From Bacteroidota bacterium (GTDB taxonomy: Bacteria; Bacteroidota; Bacteroidia; 2-12-FULL-35-15): a stretch of DNA of 44,424 bases. Both the position numbers and the translations under genes were made by a program. Shown here piece by piece: positions 25,501 to 32,858 of the stretch. The stretch lies in the NCBI GenBank assembly GCA_021323165.1, contig JAJTCJ010000016.1, positions 1 through 44,424 on the forward strand. Direction: 5' to 3'. Position 1 is the stretch's first letter; each line of letters begins with the position of its first letter. Under the pieces are notes generated by a model. That model was not told where the DNA came from, did no database searches, and worked only from the letters and a program-made list of their open reading frames with translations.

Positions 25501-28500
25501 TTATTTATTAAGATAAATCGTTCCTTTGTATACCGGTGTTCCGTTACCAAGGTCAAGTACGTAGAAGTATGTACCTACTGGTAATTCATCTCCGCCAATC
25601 TGAAGCCCTTTATCACATTTTCCATCCCATGTATTTTCATAAGGAGCTGATTCAAAAACTTTAACTCCCCAGCGGTTAAAAATTACAAATGTGTTTGAAG
25701 GAAAGTTAAAGATTCCTCTTATCACAAACAGGTCATTGATGCCGTCTCCGTTTGGAGAAAAACCTTCAGGAATAAAGAAGTCTGATGGCGTAGTTTCAAC
25801 TGATGAAGAGTTGTTGGTCATATCAGCTTCTGTGTCGTTGCTGTAAGTAAATGCAGTATTAACATAGTTACCACCTTCAACAACTGTAGCTGTTATAGTT
25901 AATGAAGCGCTTACTCCATTGTTTAATGAACCGATTATCCATAATCCTGTTGAAGGATCATATATTCCGGTTGTTGTTGTAGATGAGATATAAACATATC
26001 CATTTTGCAGTAAGTCATTTACAACCACACCGCTTGCGTCATTCGGTCCATTATTTGAAACAACAACTGTAAAAATTACATTACTACCATATATCGGATA
26101 GGTGTTATTTACTGTTTTAATAATACTTAGGTCAGCTGAACAGTTCGATACTGTAACAATCTGTGAATCCGAAGCCGAATTACATCCATTAACTGAAACG
26201 ATCAGTGAATATGTACCTGCATCTGATGCAGCAGCAGCTAAAATAATTGGGTTTTGTGTGTTTGATGAATAACCGTTAGTTGAACTCCAGCTATATGTTG
26301 CTCCCGTAACTGTTTGTGCTGTCAGGTTAATTGTACCTCCTGAACAAACAGGTGAATTGCTTCCTGAAACCGCAACTGGTGATGATGTTACTGTTAGTGA
26401 TACGTTGATAGCGGTATCATTAGGTGAACATCCTCCCGTAATTATTACATTATAATTGTTGGCAGCATCTACAGTATTTGCAGGATTTATTGAAAGCACC
26501 GAAGTGTTGGCTCCGGAAATATTTCCTCCGTTAACAAGATTGGTTAATCCTTTTCTCCATTGATAAGTGATTCCTGTTCCTGAACCTGATACGGAGAAAG
26601 TTGCTGCATTTCCTTCACATACACTTTGGTTGATTGGTTGAGAAGTAATCAATGTCTGGTTGATGATCAGCGAAACGTTTTCAGATGTATCAGCAGGTGA
26701 ACAAGCTCCTGTAATTATAACATTATAATTGGTTGCTGCATCAGAGATAGAAGCAGGATTAACACTAAGAGTTGAAGTTGTTGCCCCTGAAATGTTTCCG
26801 CCATTAATCAAGTTTACATTCCCTTTTCTCCATTGGTAAGTTATACCGGTTCCTGTTGCATTAACAGAAAACGTAGCAGGTGTACCAGTACATATTACCA
26901 GATCTGTAGGCTCATTAACAATTAATGGTGTTGAGTTGACTGCTAATGATGCATTGATTGATGTGTCATTCTGCGAACATCCACCCATAATGATTACATT
27001 ATAATTAAAGGCTGTATCCGAAACACTTACAGGATTTATAATAAGTATAGATGTAGTTGTTCCCGACAAACTACCACCATCGATCAGGTTGACTGTACCT
27101 TTTCTCCATTGATATGTAAGTCCTGATCCTAAAACTGATACTGAAATTGCAACTGAATCGCCTTCACACACTGTTTGCGGCATTGGCTGAACAACTAATA
27201 CCGGCATCATTCCAATCATTAATGCTGTATTGTCAGAGGTATCATTTCCACATATTCCTGTAATAACAACATTATAAAATGACGATGTGTCTGAAAGGAT
27301 AAACGGATTAATTGTAAGAGCTGCTGTGGTAGCTCCTGAGATAGCACCGCCATCAATCAGATTAGTTATTCCTTTTCTCCATTGATAAGTAAGACCGGTT
27401 CCTGATGCAGCCACTGATAAACTTGCTGAAGCCCCGGAACAAACAGATTGATCCATTGGTTGAGTAGTAATAAATGGAGCTGGATTAACTGTTAATGAAA
27501 CATTCAATGATGTATCATTAGGCATACTTGAACCACTTACAATTACATTATAATTGAGTGCTGCGTCCGCAGCGCTTGCGGGGTTAATCGTTAATGTTGA
27601 CGTAGTTGCGCCTGAAATATTTCCTCCATTGATAAGATTAGTATTTCCTTTTCTCCATTGATAAGTTAATCCGGCACCGGATGCAGTAACTGAAAAGGTT
27701 GCGATGCTTCCTTCACATACTATCTGATCTCCAGGTTGTGAAGTAATATTAGGAGAAGCTGTAAGTCCGCATCCCGGAGGCATGATGGCTGTTACCGCTG
27801 CAGTAGCTAATGCTCCCGTAGTAGTGAATGCTCTTCCATCCAAATAAACGCCTGTTGTTAAGCTTATAGCGCCATTGTTAGCTATGATAGTACCTCTGAA
27901 AACTGAATAGTCGTTTATGCTTACAGCACCTTCAACTTTCCAATAAACGTTCTGAGATTGAGCACCGTTAATAAGGTTCACTTTAGCATAAGTACTGGTT
28001 GATAGAGCTCCATTTATCTGTATAACAAATCTTGCATTTGGATCGCCCTGTGCATCAAGATAAAGTGTATCTGTAAATGTAACAGCCGAATTCATTCTGT
28101 AAGTATGTGGAGTTAACACAAGATTATTTCCGAACTGTACAGGATATAATAATTCAATATCGTATGGAAGGGTATTAAGATAATTATAGGCATTTAATAT
28201 ATCAGAAGACGCCAGTGCAGTTGAACCATCTGGTACTCCATGGATGATACCTACAACCAGCAAAGGATCATGTCCTGTTACCGTTCCGTTGTTGGTGCCG
28301 ATATCACCTGTTACGTTTGTAATAGGAGCATTAGTAACCGGTCCATCAGAAGAGAATAATGTGTAACATAAAGCTGATCCAAAAGTAGGAGCAAGAGGTC
28401 CTGTTAATACCGGACTTCCACATCCAATTGGTGTGTAAGCTAATGTTCCGTCTATTGTTATTGCACCTGCAATTGCTAAAGCTCTGCCTTCAAGAGTATC

Positions 28501-29100
28501 AAGTGTACTCATTGTAATTGCTGAGTTATTCGCTACGATAGTACCTTTCATGGAAGTTTGTGTTGCCATGCTGACTAATCCTTCTACTTTCCAGAATACA
28601 TTGCAGGCTTTTGTTCCGTTGATCAGATGTACTTTAGCAGAAGCATTTGTTGCAAATGCTCCCTGGATCTGAAATATAAAAATAGCATTTGGATCACCTT
28701 GTCCATCAAGAGTAAGTCCCAGGTTGAGAGTTGCCGGACTTGCAATTGAGTAAACTCCCGGAGGAAGTATCTGTCCGTTTCCAAGTAAAGGTGCAGGAAA
28801 AAAAGTTGGAACAGCACTGTTTAACTGATTGTATGCTAATGCAAGATCTGCAGTTGCTGCAGCTGTTGCGCCATCATTGTCATGCATTACACCATTCACA
28901 TTTCCAAAACCTGTACTTGAACCGCTGTTTGTTCCTACATTACCTGTGAGGTGTGAGATACCAGTATTGCTGACAGCCCCCGCTGTGGAGAAAAGTACAA
29001 AGCTGGCAGAAGTTCCCAGGTTAGGTGCCTGACCGAAGTTTAATTTCGGGAAGCACAAAATGCCGATTCCTATCAGAATAACTATTAATTTACTTTTCAT
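25501..29100 (-). CDS. Ice-binding adhesin: two DUF3494 domains, Ig-like stalk, DUF11, CHU_C
   Basis: The 1199-residue protein has a signal peptide (to about residue 24). Two DUF3494 ice-binding-like domains cover about 25-225 and 235-440, with the family pattern APNLGTSASFVLFSTAGAVSN, TGNVGTNSG, GVYSIASPATL, IFIFQIQGAF and FWKVEGLVS. A stalk of five YQWRKG-type Ig-like repeats of about 90 residues (about 450-905) follows, then one diverged Ig-like module (about 910-985), a DUF11 domain (about 990-1105) and a CHU_C type B T9SS domain (about 1107-1199; IPEGFSPNGDGINDLF). DUF3494 proteins bind ice in several cold-adapted organisms. Head-stalk-anchor order suggests an ice adhesin. It heads an operon with PorP/SprF and PD40-OmpA under box D. 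Confidence 0.93.
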   Translation of the reverse strand: MKSKLIVILIGIGILCFPKLNFGQAPNLGTSASFVLFSTAGAVSNTGISHLTGNVGTNSGSSTGFGNVNGVMHDNDGATAAATADLALAYNQLNSAVPTFFPAPLLGNGQILPPGVYSIASPATLNLGLTLDGQGDPNAIFIFQIQGAFATNASAKVHLINGTKACNVFWKVEGLVSMATQTSMKGTIVANNSAITMSTLDTLEGRALAIAGAITIDGTLAYTPIGCGSPVLTGPLAPTFGSALCYTLFSSDGPVTNAPITNVTGDIGTNNGTVTGHDPLLVVGIIHGVPDGSTALASSDILNAYNYLNTLPYDIELLYPVQFGNNLVLTPHTYRMNSAVTFTDTLYLDAQGDPNARFVIQINGALSTSTYAKVNLINGAQSQNVYWKVEGAVSINDYSVFRGTIIANNGAISLTTGVYLDGRAFTTTGALATAAVTAIMPPGCGLTASPNITSQPGDQIVCEGSIATFSVTASGAGLTYQWRKGNTNLINGGNISGATTSTLTINPASAADAALNYNVIVSGSSMPNDTSLNVSLTVNPAPFITTQPMDQSVCSGASASLSVAASGTGLTYQWRKGITNLIDGGAISGATTAALTINPFILSDTSSFYNVVITGICGNDTSDNTALMIGMMPVLVVQPMPQTVCEGDSVAISVSVLGSGLTYQWRKGTVNLIDGGSLSGTTTSILIINPVSVSDTAFNYNVIIMGGCSQNDTSINASLAVNSTPLIVNEPTDLVICTGTPATFSVNATGTGITYQWRKGNVNLINGGNISGATTSTLSVNPASISDAATNYNVIITGACSPADTSENVSLIINQTLITSQPINQSVCEGNAATFSVSGSGTGITYQWRKGLTNLVNGGNISGANTSVLSINPANTVDAANNYNVIITGGCSPNDTAINVSLTVTSSPVAVSGSNSPVCSGGTINLTAQTVTGATYSWSSTNGYSSNTQNPIILAAAASDAGTYSLIVSVNGCNSASDSQIVTVSNCSADLSIIKTVNNTYPIYGSNVIFTVVVSNNGPNDASGVVVNDLLQNGYVYISSTTTTGIYDPSTGLWIIGSLNNGVSASLTITATVVEGGNYVNTAFTYSNDTEADMTNNSSSVETTPSDFFIPEGFSPNGDGINDLFVIRGIFNFPSNTFVIFNRWGVKVFESAPYENTWDGKCDKGLQIGGDELPVGTYFYVLDLGNGTPVYKGTIYLNK
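26520..27760 (-). repeat. Five Ig-like repeats in the adhesin stalk
   Basis: Five units of about 270-280 bases (about 90 residues) each contain VCEG or a variant, YQWRKG, then a GG-NISGATTS-like turn and a Y-N-V-I strand. The YQWRKG codons fall near 27651, 27371, 27097, 26826 and 26552, so the period is regular. Such arrays often vary in copy number between strains. Boundaries are approximate. Confidence 0.8.
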
Positions 29101-29117
29101 TTTTTATTTATTTATTT

Positions 29118-29133
29118 GTGAATTTATTTTCAC
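29118..29133 (-). other. 5'-end inverted repeat in the ice-adhesin leader
   Basis: GTGAA and TTCAC arms are separated by six bases, four bases downstream of the -7 element of box D. The element would sit at or very near the mRNA 5' end. Confidence 0.65.
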
Positions 29134-29137
29134 CCGA

Positions 29138-29203
29138 CAAAGATGCGCTGAGAACCAGGCTATGGTGTTACATAACTTTAGTTATATGTTGTATTATTCA
29201 CAC
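29138..29203 (-). promoter_or_regulatory. Regulon promoter box D (ice-adhesin operon)
   Basis: On the minus strand: GTGTGAA, unit TAATACAAC (29196-29188), 12 bases, unit TTATGTAAC (29175-29167), exactly 21 bases, CATCTTTG (29145-29138), then ATG 29100 after a 37-base leader. Confidence 0.9.
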
Positions 29204-29220
29204 ATTGGAAAAAAACAAAA

Positions 29221-29247
29221 CGCTCATTACATTTCTGTAAATGAGCG
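29221..29247 (-). terminator. Terminator of the T9SS type A ice-binding gene
   Basis: CGCTCATT pairs with AATGAGCG and an inner ACA/TGT pair with one bulged base. On the minus strand the hairpin is followed by GTTTTGTTTTTTT. It lies 37 bases after the stop codon at 29285 and directly upstream of box D, insulating the two ice-binding units. Confidence 0.85.
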
Positions 29248-29284
29248 TCTGCCACTAACTAAACTAAACCAATAACAGTTTAGC

Positions 29285-30892
29285 TTACTGTTGTGAAATT
29301 ATCTTTCCTGATTGGATCAATTTTGTATTTGTAATTACTTTATAGAAATATACTCCTGAAGGAAGACTGCTTGTTTCAATTGTAGTCATCTGTTCTGTTA
29401 AATTAGTGGTCATTATTACCGCTCCAAGAATATTGAAGATTTGAAACTCAGCTGTTTTGAATTTATCTTCAAGTTTGATAGTTAAACTAGTTGTAAAGGG
29501 ATTTGGAAATACCGTTACTGCTTCTTCTGCATTCGCTATTTCATTTACACCTGTAGGTGTGCAGATAGTTTGAACTGTTGCAGTAACTGCAGCAGTAGTT
29601 AGAGTGCCTGTGGTTGTTAAAGCACGCCCATTTATTGTTGCACCTGTATTAATGCTGACTGCGCCATTGTTTCCTAGAAATGTTCCGGCTAAAATTGAAT
29701 AATCATTGATGTCAATTGCACCATCTACTTTCCAGTATACATTATTCGCCTGTGCGCCATTGATCAGTGCCACTTTTGCATAAGTGCTTGTAGAAAGCGC
29801 TCCGTTGATCTTTATAACGAAGATCGCGTTAGCATTTCCCTGTGCATTAAGATACAACGTGTCTGTAAACACAGTTGCTGCATTTAATAAGTAAGTGTGT
29901 GGTGTAAGAACAAGATTATTACCAAATTGTGCAGGATATAATAATTCAATATCCGTTGGCAATGTATTTAAATAAGTGTAAGCATTTAAAAGATCTGATG
30001 CAGCAGCTGCCGTTGATCCATCTGGAATTGGGTGTATCATACCTGTTACATTCAATGAATTGAATCCTGTAGTTAAGCCAACATTTGTTCCGATATCTCC
30101 GGTTGCATAAGAGACACCTGAATTAGTTACAGCTCCGTCAGCAGAAAATAATGCATAACATTCAATTGTTCCTAAATTAGGTGCCATTGGCCCTGTTAAT
30201 GTTGGGCTGCCACAACCAATTGGAGTGTAAACAAGAACTCCGTCAACGGTCACTGCTCCTGCAGTTGAAAGTGCTCTTCCTTCAAGTGTATCATTTGTTG
30301 TCATATTAATTGCTGCATTGTTTGCAACAATGGTCCCTTTCATAGAAGTTCCCGGTGCTATGCTTACAAGACCTTCAACTTTCCAAAATACGTTACATGC
30401 TTTAGCATTATTCAAGAGTTTCACCTTTGTATTTGCATTTGCAGAAAGAGATCCCTGGATCTGAAACACAAAAGATGCATTTGGATTACCCTGAGCATTT
30501 AGAAATAAGTTTAAGTTCATAACTGTTGCTCCGGATACTGAATAAACTCCCGGAGTTAAAGTATCACCATTACCTAATAAGGGCGCAAGGAAGAAAGTAG
30601 GAGTCGCACTGTTTAATTGATTATACGCAATAAGTAGATCTGCCGCTGCTTGAGCACTTACAAGATCCTGATCATGCATTCCGCCATTAACATTACCAAA
30701 TCCTGTGCTCGATCCGCTGTTAGAACCTACATTTCCGGTAATATGAGTGATTCCGTTATTAGTTACAGCACCGTTAGTTGTGAAAAGTGCAAAGTTAACA
30801 GTAGAACCAAGATTTGGTGCCTGTGCAAATGTAACAGCTGGCGCGATAATCAGCATGGCAGCAGAGAATGTTTTAAGTAGTTTAGTTTTCAT
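29285..30892 (-). CDS. Ice-binding protein: two DUF3494 domains and T9SS type A sorting domain
   Basis: The 535-residue protein has a signal peptide (to about residue 23), two DUF3494 domains (about 24-225 and 232-440) and a Por-type (type A) T9SS sorting domain (about 455-535; VTVFPNPFTTSLTIKLED and the SGVYFYKV strand). The two heads are very similar to the two heads of the adhesin at 25501-29100, block for block, including APNLG, GFGNVNG, CNVFWKVEGLVS and LVLTPHTY. The pair is therefore a relatively recent duplication that swapped its C-terminal anchor. It is monocistronic, between box E and its own terminator. It probably binds ice at or near the surface; ice binding is inferred from the family. 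Confidence 0.93.
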   Translation of the reverse strand: MKTKLLKTFSAAMLIIAPAVTFAQAPNLGSTVNFALFTTNGAVTNNGITHITGNVGSNSGSSTGFGNVNGGMHDQDLVSAQAAADLLIAYNQLNSATPTFFLAPLLGNGDTLTPGVYSVSGATVMNLNLFLNAQGNPNASFVFQIQGSLSANANTKVKLLNNAKACNVFWKVEGLVSIAPGTSMKGTIVANNAAINMTTNDTLEGRALSTAGAVTVDGVLVYTPIGCGSPTLTGPMAPNLGTIECYALFSADGAVTNSGVSYATGDIGTNVGLTTGFNSLNVTGMIHPIPDGSTAAAASDLLNAYTYLNTLPTDIELLYPAQFGNNLVLTPHTYLLNAATVFTDTLYLNAQGNANAIFVIKINGALSTSTYAKVALINGAQANNVYWKVDGAIDINDYSILAGTFLGNNGAVSINTGATINGRALTTTGTLTTAAVTATVQTICTPTGVNEIANAEEAVTVFPNPFTTSLTIKLEDKFKTAEFQIFNILGAVIMTTNLTEQMTTIETSSLPSGVYFYKVITNTKLIQSGKIISQQ

Positions 30893-30908
30893 AGTTGTAT
30901 TTTTTTTT

Positions 30909-30924
30909 GTGAATTAATTTTCAC
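30909..30924 (-). other. 5'-end inverted repeat in the type A ice-binding gene leader
   Basis: GTGAA and TTCAC arms lie six bases apart, four bases downstream of the -7 element of box E, the same geometry as at box D. Confidence 0.65.
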
Positions 30925-30928
30925 GATG

Positions 30929-30994
30929 CAAAGATGGCGCATTCAAAGTGCCGGACTGTTACATAACTATTAAATAGAGTTATATAATTCACAC
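30929..30994 (-). promoter_or_regulatory. Regulon promoter box E
   Basis: On the minus strand: GTGTGAA, unit TTATATAAC (30987-30979), 12 bases, unit TTATGTAAC (30966-30958), exactly 21 bases, CATCTTTG (30936-30929), then ATG 30892 after 36 bases. It is the best match to the shared consensus. Confidence 0.9.
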
Positions 30995-31008
30995 TCTTGA
31001 TAATAAAA

Positions 31009-31041
31009 AAAAAGCGTGTTATCATTGATAACACGCTTTTT
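31009..31041 (-). terminator. Terminator of the lipoprotein ice-binding gene
   Basis: AAAAAGCGTGTTATC pairs perfectly with GATAACACGCTTTTT across a three-base loop, with T-runs on both sides. It lies 18 bases after the stop at 31060 and just upstream of box E. Confidence 0.93.
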
Positions 31042-31059
31042 TATTTTAATCTTTTGATA

Positions 31060-31812
31060 TTATTCTTTTACAATAGTATTGCCTGCCATTACAACAGCTC
31101 CTGTTCTTGCCAGCGCTCTTCCATTAAGTCGTGCACCAGTATTTAAAGTGATGGACTGCATTGCAAGAACAGTTCCTTTAAATACAGATGTTGTTCCGAA
31201 TGTTGCAGATGTTCCAACCTGCCAGAAAATGTTAGAAGCTAAGGCACCACCGCTCAGAATTACTTTTCTTCCTGAAGTTGTTGTTAGTGTCGATGCTATC
31301 TGAATAATAAATATTGCTCCGGGATTTCCTTTTGCATCAAAAGTTACATCACCTGAAGAAACTGCAAGTGAAGAAGTTGATTTATAAAGTCCGGGTGTTA
31401 GAGTAAGGCCTCCGATATTACCAGATAGAGTAACAATGTCAGTAGCTGTTCTTCCGGCAGCATCATTATATGCAGCAGTAAGATCAAGTTTTGCCTGATT
31501 TGCAATCGCATCATTGATGTGCTGTGTTCCAACAAGAATTCCCGGAGGGAAGCCCCCTATTGAAGTGCCCGGACTTAAGCCCATATCACCTGTGACATTT
31601 GTTGAGCCTGTATTACTTATTGATGATCCTGCAAGAATAGCAAGGCTGGCTGCACCGCCCATTGCGACATTTCCTTGTACTGTTGTTTGTAATGGTATTG
31701 ACTGAAGTATCGGTGCAGGTGATGAAACTCCGTTTTCTTCTTTTTTACAAGAAGCAACAAATACTATTGACAGGATTGTAAAGGCTGATAAAATTAATTT
31801 TGTCTTTTTCAT
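31060..31812 (-). CDS. Ice-binding lipoprotein with one DUF3494 domain
   Basis: The 250-residue protein starts MKKTKLILSAFTILSIVFVA followed by SC, a lipoprotein signal with Cys22 as the lipidation site. After a short linker, one complete DUF3494 domain fills about 50-250. It has the canonical pieces SNTGSTNVTGDMGLSPGTSI, AYNDAAGRT, GLTLTPGLYKSTSSLAV, FIIQIASTLTTTSG, IFWQVGTSATFG and NGRALARTGAV. It is closer to classical single-domain ice-binding proteins than the two neighbours are. I use ATG 31812; the longer frame would need TTG 31839. The gene is monocistronic between box F and a strong terminator. Attachment to a membrane by lipid is inferred from the signal. Confidence 0.93.
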   Translation of the reverse strand: MKKTKLILSAFTILSIVFVASCKKEENGVSSPAPILQSIPLQTTVQGNVAMGGAASLAILAGSSISNTGSTNVTGDMGLSPGTSIGGFPPGILVGTQHINDAIANQAKLDLTAAYNDAAGRTATDIVTLSGNIGGLTLTPGLYKSTSSLAVSSGDVTFDAKGNPGAIFIIQIASTLTTTSGRKVILSGGALASNIFWQVGTSATFGTTSVFKGTVLAMQSITLNTGARLNGRALARTGAVVMAGNTIVKE

Positions 31813-31860
31813 TTTGGTTTTTGTTTTAGTATTAAACAAATAAATTATTTTAAGTTTAAT

Positions 31861-31875
31861 TGTAATTTATTTACA
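31861..31875 (-). other. 5'-end inverted repeat in the lipoprotein ice-binding gene leader
   Basis: TGTAA and TTACA arms lie five bases apart, three bases downstream of the -7 element of box F. It is a sequence variant of the GTGAA/TTCAC element in the same position. Confidence 0.5.
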
Positions 31876-31878
31876 GAA

Positions 31879-31944
31879 CAAAGGTGAGATATAAGGTCTC
31901 GCTAATTGTTATATAACTATCCTAATAAGTTATATAATTCACAG
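31879..31944 (-). promoter_or_regulatory. Regulon promoter box F
   Basis: On the minus strand: CTGTGAA, unit TTATATAAC (31937-31929), 12 bases, unit TTATATAAC (31916-31908), exactly 21 bases, CACCTTTG (31886-31879), then ATG 31812 after 66 bases. Confidence 0.88.
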
Positions 31945-31995
31945 TAAACGATTAAATAATGAGATAGGCTGTGCAGTAGAACAAAAGCGAGGAAA

Positions 31996-32334
31996 TTATA
32001 AACTGGAATTCGTATTCTCTTGTGTTTCCAGGTTCGTCATAAAAGTCATGAGATCTTTTGTGAAGGCATCAAGTGTAACGGCAGAAGTTTGCAAATAATC
32101 CACCAGTTTTAATGTTTCTTCTGTTGTGTTTTTAGATGTTTTAATAAGGCTGGAGATGCCTATAATATTAGCAACTGGCTGCCTTATGTTATGAGAGATC
32201 ATGAACATCATCTTTTTAATTCCGCTTAAAAGGTCGTTTTTAGAGTCGACCAGTTGCTTATTTGTTTTTAACATTCTGGAAATATTTTTTTCCAATAATA
32301 CATTAAGTGCGAATATTTCGGTGTTCGTTTTCAT
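31996..32334 (-). CDS. Stand-alone histidine kinase dimerisation/phospho-acceptor (HisKA) protein
   Basis: The 112-residue protein is helical and contains an H-box FMISHNIRQPVANIIG with phospho-acceptor His48. A second helix, ETLKLVDYLQTSAVTLDAFTKDLMTFM, completes a dimerisation hairpin. No ATP-binding HATPase domain follows: the frame stops 64 residues after the His, and no such sequence lies downstream in any frame I examined. It may serve as a phosphotransfer or dimer partner for the hybrid kinase nearby. The start is ATG 32334; longer frames need TTG. A weak copy of the regulon box (G) lies immediately upstream, which would give a nearly leaderless mRNA. Confidence 0.78.
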   Translation of the reverse strand: MKTNTEIFALNVLLEKNISRMLKTNKQLVDSKNDLLSGIKKMMFMISHNIRQPVANIIGISSLIKTSKNTTEETLKLVDYLQTSAVTLDAFTKDLMTFMTNLETQENTNSSL

Positions 32335-32338
32335 TTGG

Positions 32339-32404
32339 TAAAGAACGGACTTTTGGGTGGGGAAAGTGTTACACAATATTAATAATAACTTACAATATTA
32401 TTTT
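32339..32404 (-). promoter_or_regulatory. Weak regulon promoter box G
   Basis: On the minus strand: unit TATTGTAAG (32397-32389), 12 bases, unit TTGTGTAAC (32376-32368), exactly 21 bases, then GTTCTTTA (32346-32339) in place of CATCTTTG. The GTGTGAA part is missing. The spacing is exact, but the -7 match is poor and ends 4 bases before ATG 32334. Confidence 0.5.
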
Positions 32405-32423
32405 AATAGATGACCCTATCAAA

Positions 32424-32858
32424 TTACATTCTTTCCATATACCAGCTTAGCTCTTTTTCCATCTTTTGATATTGTAAAATAGTTGCAATGATTTTCTGTA
32501 AACGCATGAAAGCCGTTTCACTTTTAACCACATAATCAAATGCTTTGTGATGCATACAATTTACTGCTACATCTATTTTGTCCTGAGAAGATAACATGAT
32601 TACAGGAATATTCGCATTGAATGCTTTCACCTTATCAAGTGTTTCTATACCATTCATTGCGTGTTTATCTATACCATCCAAATGGTAATCAAGAACGATA
32701 ACATCTGGCTTGGAGCTGAGATTTTCTATACACAGCTCTCCTGTTGCAAATGTTTCTACAATAAATTGTTCATGTTCAAGAAATTCTAACTGCATTGATT
32801 TAAGCAGTAAGGCATCGTCATCTACTAAAAATATTTTTGTTTTAGGTTCGGTTTTCAT
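32424..32858 (-). CDS. Single-domain response regulator (receiver only)
   Basis: The 144-residue protein is one receiver domain: acidic pocket DDD (13-15), phospho-acceptor Asp57 in VIVLDYHLDG, SS at the Thr/Ser switch (IPVIMLSSQD) and Lys in YVVKSE near 112. There is no DNA-binding or enzymatic output, only a short helical tail. Its ATG overlaps the stop of the hybrid kinase by four bases (ATGA), so it is translationally coupled to it. It should be a phosphorelay intermediate or a protein-protein output. A slightly extended loop after the phospho-acceptor (DGIDKHAMNG) is unusual and is shared in shorter form by the receiver at 36297. Confidence 0.9.
   Translation of the reverse strand: MKTEPKTKIFLVDDDALLLKSMQLEFLEHEQFIVETFATGELCIENLSSKPDVIVLDYHLDGIDKHAMNGIETLDKVKAFNANIPVIMLSSQDKIDVAVNCMHHKAFDYVVKSETAFMRLQKIIATILQYQKMEKELSWYMERM

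Noticed and set aside
31813-31839. Nine-residue longer start (TTG) for the ice-binding lipoprotein
   Set aside because: It would extend the lipoprotein signal with a charged TKTKTK segment and needs a TTG with no Shine-Dalgarno; ATG 31812 gives a normal signal.
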